Positions 57,193-64,000 of a stretch of 64,000 bases of DNA are shown here, piece after piece. The stretch lies in NCBI GenBank assembly GCA_018857735.1, contig JABMCL010002535.1, positions 45,001 to 109,000 on the forward strand, written 5' to 3'. The position numbers and the translations under genes were made by a program. This DNA comes from Alviniconcha marisindica. Taxonomy: Eukaryota > Mollusca > Gastropoda > Provannidae. The notes below the pieces were generated by a model that made no database searches, was not told the origin of the DNA, and worked only from the letters and a program-made list of their open reading frames with translations. Position 1 is the first letter of the stretch; each line of letters starts with the position of its first letter.

Positions 57193-57211
57193 AATTACCG
57201 AAGCTAAATGT

Positions 57212-57511
57212 ACATGCAAGGCTTACCTCGTAAGGTGTAGCTTTGTCCAGGATTTGGTTGAGGCAGGAAACAGCTGCAGCTTAGTCCAATCCCACCCACT
57301 CCACCCTTTGTTTTATTTAAGGGGCTGCTCTTCAGAGCAGGTGTAAGAATACTAATTCCATTCAGAGATATAACATTAGTCTACATCATATGGCTCTGAA
57401 GGAGTGATCATGCGCATGCGTACCCTCTACTCATTGGACTAAGCTGCAGCTGTTTCCTGCCTCAGCCAAATCCCGGACAAAGCTACACCTTACGAGGTAA
57501 GCCTTGCATGT
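57212..57511. repeat. Fold-back: 79-base inverted arms around 142 bases
   Basis: The left arm 57212-57290 (ACATGCAAGGCTTACCTCGT to GCAGCTTAGTCCAAT) is complementary to the right arm 57433-57511 with only a couple of differences. The loop side carries GAGTGATCATGCGCATGCGT and ACCCTCTACTCATTGGAC, which also match the DIRS left end. It is therefore likely a related DIRS terminus or a split complementary region. Confidence 0.85.
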
Positions 57512-57693
57512 CCGTAGTAATTTGTTTTCATTCCAGAGAATGAAACTGCACATTTTGCAGTCATATTGCATCCAGAATCTGAGATGCATATGTTTCATGT
57601 TGGTATCAGATGACCATGAAGAGGTAAATTCAGTATTCATAATTACAGGAACTTGCAATTGGTTATGGCATCACAAGGCTCCTTTCCTGTCTA

Positions 57694-57915
57694 TCATTCC
57701 AAGTCATTCTTATCCAGTGGCCCTGGGTTCAATTCTACATCCCTACAGCACAAAATATAGCTGATCACAAACACAAACAGCGACACACCCAGTCTGTTTT
57801 TTGTTGTGATCATCTGCACATACATCTTGTGTGTGAAACCAGTTCTCTTAGGCATGAAGTGGAGAAACACAGTCACAAACTGGCTACAGACGGCTTGAAA
57901 ACAAATTATGCACAA
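57694..57915 (-). CDS. Small ORF ending in a canonical 2A-like motif
   Basis: The minus-strand ORF of 73 residues has a basic/aromatic start and FMPKRTGFTHKMY. It then has a hydrophobic helix (LGVSLFVFVISYILCC) immediately followed by RDVELNPGP and seven more residues before TGA. D-V-E-x-N-P-G-P (57718-57741) is the full consensus of 2A peptides, at which ribosomes skip one peptide bond. In animals such motifs are known at the start of some non-LTR retrotransposon proteins and some immune receptors. It lies on the LRP sense strand within its large intron, beside the DIRS end, and no downstream product is joined in frame. Most likely it is an orphan LINE leader. Its status as a real CDS is doubtful; the motif itself is certain. 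Confidence 0.45.
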   Translation of the reverse strand: MCIICFQAVCSQFVTVFLHFMPKRTGFTHKMYVQMITTKNRLGVSLFVFVISYILCCRDVELNPGPLDKNDLE

Positions 57916-58375
57916 GCATCTTCACTTGTGGCATAGATTGTCTTACAAACTGACCAGTTGTGTTACTCCCAACAGAATATCAGAATATTGTGTTACCGTC
58001 AAGGTTAATTACAAGGTTAATTACAACAGTTATCAGCAAAAATCACCAAAAGGTGTAACCTATCGCTGCTGCATTTGCTCAACCCTGACAGAGAGAGACA
58101 GAGACAGAGACACAGAGAGAGATAGTTCACAGTCAACAAACTTGTACAAATAAAGAATACAAGCATTTTTCAGTCATATTAAGTCACACCATTTACGTTG
58201 CTACTTCCAATCACATGTTTATTTTGTCATGAAAAAGGTTGTTTAATTTCCCGGTGAAATAACCTTAGCAATAACCAAGCTGAGTCAAAAACATATTTTG
58301 TCAATTCTTTTTGATGAATGAGAGGGGTGCATCTTCTTTTTTTAGATGTATAAACAGTTCAGTCACTAAACTCAC
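57916..58375. other. LRP intron sequence next to donor
   Basis: No element recognised. A GA-rich run lies at 58087-58122. Confidence 0.5.
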
Positions 58376-58494
58376 CTCTTGGACACTGATCTCTTAAGGT
58401 TGCTATGCCATACAGTCGACCATTGCCACCAACCACAGGTGGAATAGGGCTGGTGACAACTCCTCCATTTTGGCCCACACCTGATATGCTGTCC
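58376..58494 (-). CDS. LRP-type receptor exon: end of YWTD propeller
   Basis: This 119-base exon, on the minus strand, begins after CTGGTTTCAG with one base and ends with one base before a strong GTGAGT donor. Joined to the AA left by the exon at 59458, it reads K-DSISGVGQNGGVVTSPIPP and VVGGNGRLYGIATLRDQCPR. The final G joins the GT at 44691 to make Gly, then [15 protein letters not shown] before the EGF module is typical of the sixth blade of LRP-type propellers. Both junction phases match exactly. The exon is short and its frame is not the longest open frame locally. Confidence 0.85.
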
Positions 58495-58741
58495 CTGAAA
58501 CCAGTTTTAAGGTGTTGTACAAGAAAAACCTGAATGACATGACACTCATTAGTTGGACCAAGGTCCTCTCTGCTAAAAATCCATAGATCTCAACAATTCT
58601 TTTTTCAAGCCTGGAGGTAGGTTCCAGTATAGCTTTACATGCTTCATCTACTGTAAGGGACACTGCCTTTCCAATTTCTGCCTTTTCAGTTTCAGCTCCA
58701 TTTTTTCCAAACCATCTTTAACTATAAAGTGACATGTTTCT

Positions 58742-59150
58742 TCATCTTGACTTCCACAACACTGAAATCCAGTCTGCAAGATGAATGCCTGTCTGCAACA
58801 GTGGGTATTTTTGTGGTACATGTTCCACTGTTTGGTCTTTAAGACTGAAGTTGCAGGTTGGTGATGATGCCAGTTTCATCTTCCTGTACATGTGGGCCTG
58901 GAGTTGGCTGTTGCCTCTGCATAGTCTCAAGACCACAATCTGCTGACAGTAATCTAGGAAGTGGATGTTGTTTCTCACAGTGCACTGCTCCAAGGCTGCT
59001 CTAATGAGGGTTGTCTTCTCTTCGAAGGTAATGTCATTACCGTCTTGCTGGTTGTCTTTCTTCTTCCTTTCGCTCTGAGTTTGGAAAGCTCATCCACTTT
59101 CTCATTTCCCAGAAGAGCACAGTGGGCTGATACATGTGACATGTAAAGTG
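58742..59150 (-). pseudogene. I/Ingi-like LINE RNase H and C-terminal fragment
   Basis: The minus strand reads SAHCALLGNEKVDELSKLRA with K-G (the G-N-E-x-A-D-x-L-A region of RNase H, with the last acid present as Asp). After a frameshift it reads ITFEEKTTLIRAALEQC-like sequence, QQIVVLRLCRGNSQLQAHMY, LASSPTCNFSLKDQTVEHVP and QKYPLLQT. The last is the C-H-C-type knuckle of I/Ingi elements, with one Cys changed. It sits in the 963-base LRP intron. Confidence 0.75.
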
Positions 59151-59457
59151 AACAGAATTGTCTTGACCTGATATAATCCTAATGGCTGAATGGGTATTAA
59201 ATATTGAGAATCAACAAATCAAATTCTGATTAGATGCTTTCACAGAGAACTATTCAACCTGTTCCTTTTACTGAAATAATGTAGCAAAACTGAGACAAAC
59301 TCTTGAACACCAAAATGATATCAGTTAAGTTGGACAGAAGCCTGCTAATGATATCAGTAAAGTCACATTAATGCACACCCATTAGGGAGGTGGAATTAAA
59401 TTTTATGCTCTCCAAATAGATGGATTTGTGAAGACTATAACTGTGTGTTACTCATAC

Positions 59458-59581
59458 TTTTCCCAATCAGTCCAGTAGAGAATGTTGTTCAAGATGGTGA
59501 GGCCAAATGGATGTAATGGTGTGCTGGACACTATTCGACGCCCTAGACCATCAGAACGCACACATTCCAATTTCTTGGTAC
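59458..59581 (-). CDS. LRP-type receptor exon: YWTD propeller blade
   Basis: This 124-base exon, on the minus strand, starts after TTTATCTGTCTCAG with GT completing a Gly codon. It encodes TKKLECVRSDGLGRRIVSST and PLHPFGLTILNNILYWTDWE, leaving AA before donor GTATGA. H-P-F-G-L-T-x-x-x-x-x-x-Y-W-T-D-W is the fifth-to-sixth blade signature of LDL-receptor-related proteins, cell-surface endocytic or signalling receptors. Upstream exons must lie at higher coordinates or beyond the window. Which LRP (1, 2, 4, 5/6) cannot be decided from this piece. Confidence 0.88.
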
Positions 59582-59595
59582 CTGAGACAGATAAA

Positions 59596-59649
59596 AATAA
59601 TGTTTCTGAAACATAGCATCCAAATAATGTTTCTGAAACATAGCATCCA
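59596..59649. repeat. 27-base tandem duplication
   Basis: AATAATGTTTCTGAAACATA plus GCATCCA is present twice in tandem, in the intron just before the LRP exon acceptor. Confidence 0.95.
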
Positions 59650-60028
59650 ACATATCTACAGGCAGCTCCAAACACTTCAAATGGCTATATCACTTTTAAA
59701 GAACTGGAGACAAATTAAGTTCATACAACTGTACATGCATATACACCAACCACACAGCCCCCCCTCCCCCCCACCCCTGAGAAAAAAAGCAACAGAAGAG
59801 TAATGACTCACATTCAAGTGCAAAACTGGAATAAGAAAAGAGTTAATTATCTCCAATAAATACATATCAGTCACAATTAAAAAGCATGATGTACAAATTT
59901 CTTAAATGTATACTTTTTAAATATACAACATTTAAACTACACTGAACAAGAATCTAAAAAAATACAATTCGCAGTTATATGTTTCTGACACACCTGTGAC
60001 CTTGAAGCAAGGTCAAGGTCACTGAACA

Positions 60029-60029
<1 letters not shown>

Positions 60030-60093
<64 letters not shown>

Positions 60094-60118
60094 CACACAC
60101 ACACACACACACACACAC

Positions 60119-60153
<35 letters not shown>
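60030..60153. repeat. (GT)n joined to (CA)n
   Basis: About 60 bases of GT followed by TATA and about 60 bases of CA. It forms an inverted dinucleotide pair able to fold back. Confidence 0.95.
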
Positions 60154-60155
<2 letters not shown>

Positions 60156-60439
60156 TTGTAGACCCCAAGCAAGGTTAGAATCATGCATAGTTTGAAAGAT
60201 CTCACTTGTCAGAAAAAGCAAATGCATCTGCATTGCAGTATACATAATGAGCAGGTAGTCATAAACTTCAGCATGCCAACACAATACAGGCTTCACCTTT
60301 CACCAGTAAGTTCAAAGCTTTTCGTTCCAACAGGAGTTTATTCACAACTTTTTCATTTGCTGTACATGTTTCTCTGCAACTGCAAGTGGGCTCTTGGTTA
60401 ACATCCATCAGATTATTTAGGGCTCTCTTTTCTTCCTTC

Positions 60440-60960
60440 AAAGACTCTCTGACTTTAGGTAGTGCATCTATTCCCCTTTCTGACTGTCAAATGCCTTGGT
60501 GTTACACTTGACTGTCACTTGACCATGAAAACACAAAACTAAAGTTTCAAATCTGGTACCCTCAGTTGATTTTAACTCCATCACGTTAGTTACATCCATC
60601 ATCTCTTCATAGATGCCACAGAGACTCTTGTCCCTGCATTTGTTCTTTTGCAACGTCACTATTGCAACTGTTCTGTCCGGCTGTCCTCAGCAAACTACAA
60701 AAAGTCGAAGACAATGCTGCTCACCTTGCCCTGAGAATCCCCAAAACTGCCCAGTGATTCACAAATACAGTACAAACTCTTTACTCTGTGCTACAACTGC
60801 CTCAGCTTGACCTTCCTGGCCACTGGACCGAACTCCTTAAAGGTTACAAACCAGCCTGCCAGCTATGCTCTTCTTCTGATACTTCCATTCTTTACCTTTC
60901 CTCTGTGCACATGCACTCACTTGGTCAGAGATCTTTTTTCTTTAGGTCGAGATGTTGAAA
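60440..60960 (+). pseudogene. CR1/L2-like LINE RT tail
   Basis: The plus strand reads VKCLGVTLDCHLTMKTQN (RT end), VLQLPQLDLPGHWTELLKGY with KPACQLCSSSDTSIL, and HSLGQRSFFFRS, in the usual order for CR1/L2-group C termini, with frameshifts. 5'-truncated. Confidence 0.6.
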
Positions 60961-60984
60961 GAAAGAAAAAAGCAAGTAACTGAC

Positions 60985-61027
60985 TGTTGATTCTTTAGAA
61001 CTGGAAGACTTTACACAGAGTAAATTT

Positions 61028-61102
<75 letters not shown>

Positions 61103-61275
61103 AAGTCCTATGCCCTTCCTAAAGAACTTATTGGGTACATCAGTCAGTCTGGGAGCTGAATCTGATTTTTGGCCCACAGTGCTATGCAGAGAGCAGCAGG
61201 GTTATTATGTTGGTTGCCTCTGTCAGACACATTTCATGACCTGAACAGCTGATCAGTGACCACAGGCACATAATG
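60985..61275 (+). mobile_element. Element X, copy with GA array
   Basis: GAACTGGAAGACTTTACACA, GTAAATTTGAAAG, a (GA)n array at 61029-61099, and ACAGTGCTATGCAGAGAGCA with GCAGGGTTATTATGTTGG match copy 1 at 17175-17440. The GA tract of copy 1 is short, so it expanded here. Confidence 0.7.
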
Positions 61276-62380
61276 GTGAGATGATGATGTGGGTCTTAAT
61301 GTCCTCAGATGTTGAGCTGACATACTGGGGACAACTGTAATGGTGATGATGATGTTGTGGAGTTTAATGTCCTTGGATGTTGGGTTGACATATTAGGGAC
61401 ATACTGTGACCAGTGTGTGTGCATGGTTCAATGTTGCTTTATGTCAACAGAAACCATAAGGCTCATTAGGATGGGGAGCCCAGGACGGCCACCAGGACTT
61501 TCGCACAGCTCCTGAACTCTGATATAATGGTGATTCTTTCAATTTCAAATTCAAATGTTGCTTTACATCCACAGATACCGTATGGACTATTAGGATGGGG
61601 AGCCCAGGATGGCTACCTCAACTTTCACACAGCTCTTAGCTCTGTATGTGCAATAATGGTGAGTAAGTAAGTAAACATGGTGCTTAACGTCCACAGAAAC
61701 CATACAGCTTATTAGGGACAGGGAGAAGGGAGGGAAGGGAGTATGGAGGTGGGGAGAGAGGGAGATTATATACCTATCACTACACTGTCACCACCAGAAT
61801 GACTTCTGCATTAAGATGGGCAGCGATGAGAGCCATTTTAATTTTCAGTAGGAAGTGATGGACAAAGTCACAAGACAGTGTCCACAAACCACAACCTTTT
61901 TGAAGAGAAAGGAGAGCCAAAGCAGTATCGAACCAAGGTCCTTCCACTTACCAGCCTAACGCCTTACCGCTAGGCCAAACGAGCTCAATAATGGTGATGA
62001 TGATGAAGTGATGCTTAATGTCCTCAGATGTTGGCTGACATATTAGGGACAAGCTGTGACCAATGCCGAAGCATGGTTCAATAAATCTTTACGTCCACGG
62101 AAGCCAGAAGGCTCGTTAGGACGGACAGCCCAGGACGGCCACCTCGATTCTCACACAGCTCCTGAACTATGACAATAATGGTGAGGTAGGTAGGTAGGTA
62201 GTGTTGCTTAATGTCCTCAGATGTCAGTTGACATATTAGGGAGAAGCTGAGACCAATGCTGAAGCATGGTTCAATATAGCTTTACGTCCATGGAAACCAG
62301 AAGACTTGTTAGGACGGACAGCCCAGGATGGCCACCACGACTCTCACACAGCTCCTGAACTATGAATAATGGTGAAAAGA
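61276..62380 (-). repeat. Array of SINE-tail units (types Y and Z)
   Basis: Y units (TTAATGTCCTCAGATGTTGG and TGACATATTAGGGACA) occur at about 61287, 61350, 62008 and 62203. Z units (GGTTCAATGTTGCTTTATGT, then CAGAAACCATAAGGCTC and AGCCCAGGACGGCCACC) occur at about 61428, 61548, 62072 and 62268. Several Y and Z units abut as Y-Z pairs. Read on the minus strand they end in GACATTAAG or GACGTAAAG, like the 3' end of SINE B. Confidence 0.7.
61663..61985 (-). mobile_element. tRNA-derived SINE, family B, copy 3, with target duplication
   Basis: The minus strand has GAGCTCGTTTGGCCTAGCGG, B-box-like GGTTCGATACTGC, and ends TTTCTGTGGACGTTAAGCAC with CATGTTTACTTACT. Perfect 12-base duplications CAATAATGGTGA lie at 61651-61662 and 61986-61997. 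It includes the TTGTGACTTTGTCCATC segment that copy 1 lacks. Confidence 0.9.
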
Positions 62381-62725
62381 TACCAGCCCAATACTATGAA
62401 AGAAAACCATGGTTTAGGTGGTAGACTCCCTTAGCGTGGGAGTATACTCTCAGCTGATACACCTAAGAAGTTCTAAATGAAAGAGGCACGTATTCTTCAG
62501 AAGTGAACAAGGTCCTGTCATTAAATGGCAGTAAATTTTGAATGTTAAAAAAAGTATTCCTTTTAGAAATGCTGAATTAAAAAAGTTTCTGAGTACTTTG
62601 CAAAGAAAAGTAACTCTGCAAATATGAGTAACTTTTTTTACGCCCAGTCAACCAGTATGTTTATATCAGGGTTATCTGTAAGTGCCAACACTCAGTCATT
62701 GACCTGTTGATCCACAAAGGATGCT
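62380..62725 (+). mobile_element. Element X copy, interrupted by a SINE-C tail
   Basis: CAGCCCAATACTATGAAAGA, GGTGGTAGACTCCCTTAGCG and GAGTACTTTGCAAAGAAAAG match 17449-17700. At about 62625-62700 a GTAACTTTTTTTACGCCCAG with TCAACCAGTATGTTTATATC insertion separates it from CCTGTTGATCCACAAAGGAT. Confidence 0.65.
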
Positions 62726-62741
62726 TGAAAATGCAGTAAAA

Positions 62742-62850
62742 CATGTTGGTTGCTAACTCTGACCCTGACCATTATCATGTTGGTTGCTAACTCTGACCCT
62801 GACCATTATCATGTTGGTTGCTAACTCTGACCCTGACCATTATCATGTTC
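62742..62850 (+). repeat. Three tandem 34-base units
   Basis: ATGTTGGTTGCTAACTCTGA followed by CCCTGACCATTATC is repeated three times. It begins with the ATGTTGGTTGCC motif of element X, so it is a local expansion of that element. Confidence 0.95.
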
Positions 62851-63320
62851 GTTGACTATGTCATACATGTGTTTCGATACCAGCATAGCTCGTCAGTGAC
62901 CACTGACATCCAATGGTGAGAGGATATCAGCCCAATACTAATGACAAAAACCACCATCTTGGTGGCAGACTCCATTAATAATGGGAGAATATTCTCAGCT
63001 GACACAGCTAAGAAGCTCTGATGAGATAATAATCTTGAATCTTGAATCTATATGAAGGGAATGTGTATTCAGAAGAAAAAAACAGAAGAAGAAAAAAAAA
63101 ATGCTGTTATTAATTTGCAGTAAATTTTGAATGTAGGAAATAATTCATTTTTGAAATTCTGAATGTAGAAAGTTTGAGAGTACTTTGCAGAGTAAAGTAA
63201 CTCTGCAAGTGCAAAACACTCTATCAGCTATGGATCCATAAACGATGCTTGAAAATGTTAAATATGAAGAAAATGGCCCAAAGGCATACAGGCTTCAAGG
63301 TAATTCAACATAGGCAAGGC
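62850..63320 (+). mobile_element. Element X, 3' copy
   Basis: TCAGTGACCACTGACATCCA, GAGGATATCAGCCCAATACT, ACTTTGCAGAGTAAAGTAAC and CTATGGATCCATAAACGATG with CAGGCTTCAAGG match copy 1 from 17405 to its end. AGATAATAATCTTGAATCTT near 63028 is a small addition. Confidence 0.7.
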
Positions 63321-63891
63321 GGTCTTTTTCTTATGCAGCACCATCTGTCTGAAACACTCTCCCTTGAAAAGTTTGATTATCAAGGTTCGTGTGGACAGAC
63401 TACAGCCTTGGTATCAAGATGTCATAAATGACCTCAAAACCACGAAGAAGCACAATCACTGGGCAGAAAGATGGTGAATCAAAGTAGCAACCCCTGTAAA
63501 CAATTGTTGCAAAGACACACAATGCAAAGTCCTTGTTCTTTGGCAATGAGATAGCTGACTGGCCAAAAAAGAAGCTCCCCATTGCCTTCCACATACCCCT
63601 TACATAACTTACCTGATGTTTCAAACAGACACACAGTATGCTCATTTTCAGGGAAATCCCCTTTATCAAGCCACAAAACAACACTTAAACAACAGATAAA
63701 CGGTTAAAAATGATGAAAAATGAAAGAAAAAGACTTATCTTGTTTTGGTTGAGTTATGGCAGCTTGTTCGGTGCTTGGAAGATTGTTGGCATGACAATGA
63801 CATGTAATTGGTGTGATGTAATAAATATTATGTGACATAAAACTGAAATCAACAGAAGAGTGACAGAGAACGGTGAGGAGATGGGGGGCAG

Positions 63892-63924
<33 letters not shown>

Positions 63925-64000
63925 CACAGAGAGAGAGACACAGAGAGAGACAGAGATTACTCTTAAGATTACTCTTCTGTTCCATTTCAGTTTTACATCA
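63321..64000. other. Unassigned end of window
   Basis: It contains a single arm of the 18.56 kb inverted repeat (AAAACAACACTTAAACAACA at 63675-63694, preceded by GGGAAATCCCCTTT) and a GA/CAGA-rich tract at 63893-63955. No gene recognised. Confidence 0.5.

Larger units (their letters stand above)
49510..57200 (+). mobile_element. DIRS-type retrotransposon (interrupted by a LINE)
   Basis: The order of gag, reverse transcriptase, RNase H and tyrosine recombinase, with no LTRs and no integrase of the DDE type, is diagnostic of DIRS-like elements. These insert through a tyrosine recombinase. Inverted terminal sequence is visible: 49531-49568 (TAGCTTCAGCTTGCAACAGC, then TACAGCTGTCCAATGAGT) is complementary to 57155-57192. 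The adjoining AGAGGGTACACATGCGCATG at 49569-49588 is complementary to about 57408-57427. A 3.18-kb LINE interrupts it at about 51859-55038. All ORFs are broken. The element lies within the large LRP intron on the opposite strand. Confidence 0.85.

Noticed and set aside
58403..58663. 86-residue minus-strand ORF
   Set aside because: It overlaps the LRP exon in a different frame. The exon frame is supported by phase and propeller motifs, and this frame is not.

Overview
The window is animal DNA, split-gene and repeat-rich. Two genes can be recognised by splicing and protein family. The rest is long GT/CA, GA, TA and ATT microsatellites plus remnants of LINEs, a DIRS element, tRNA-derived SINEs, MITE-like elements and DNA transposons. 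This mix fits a protostome genome, most likely a marine mollusc and perhaps a gastropod. That placement is a low-confidence inference from the repeat style and protein types, not from a marker gene.

Left part (1 to 15.2 kb, + strand): the last four exons of an Eag-type (KCNH1/KCNH5-like) voltage-gated potassium channel, at 2592-2791, 7523-7775, 10786-10982 and 13401-14699. All splice phases agree. They encode the end of S6 and the C-linker, the cyclic-nucleotide-binding homology domain, and a long C-terminal tail with a tetramerising coiled coil. A 3' UTR with AATAAA at 15173 follows. The introns hold microsatellites, two tRNA-derived SINEs, old LINE pieces and a perfect 22-bp-arm palindrome.

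Middle part (15.2 to 44.5 kb): no host gene could be supported. It contains an unclassified dispersed repeat (called X here) interrupted by a SINE with a 12-bp target duplication, and a pair of inverted-repeat MITE-like elements at 24.8-25.4 and 31.8-32.3 kb. It also contains LINE fragments on both strands, including an L1-type ORF1 with a degenerate 2A-like leader, plus Tc1-like and mariner transposase tails and a SAP-like ORF fragment.

Right part (44.5 to 64 kb, - strand): three consecutive exons of an LDL-receptor-related (LRP-type) gene at 59458-59581, 58376-58494 and 44580-44691. They encode the last blades of a YWTD propeller and the EGF module that closes it, and their phases match exactly. 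The large intron between the last two exons holds a nested stack: older minus-strand LINE pieces, a DIRS-type tyrosine-recombinase retrotransposon (about 49.5-57.2 kb), and a CR1/L2-like LINE inserted inside the DIRS reverse transcriptase at about 51.86-55.04 kb. A canonical 2A-like motif (DVELNPGP) lies in a separate minus-strand ORF at 57.7-57.9 kb. The last 3 kb (61-63.4 kb) is a mosaic of repeated SINE tails and element X.

The Eag and LRP genes point toward each other. All transposon coding regions seen are broken by stops, frameshifts or lost catalytic residues.
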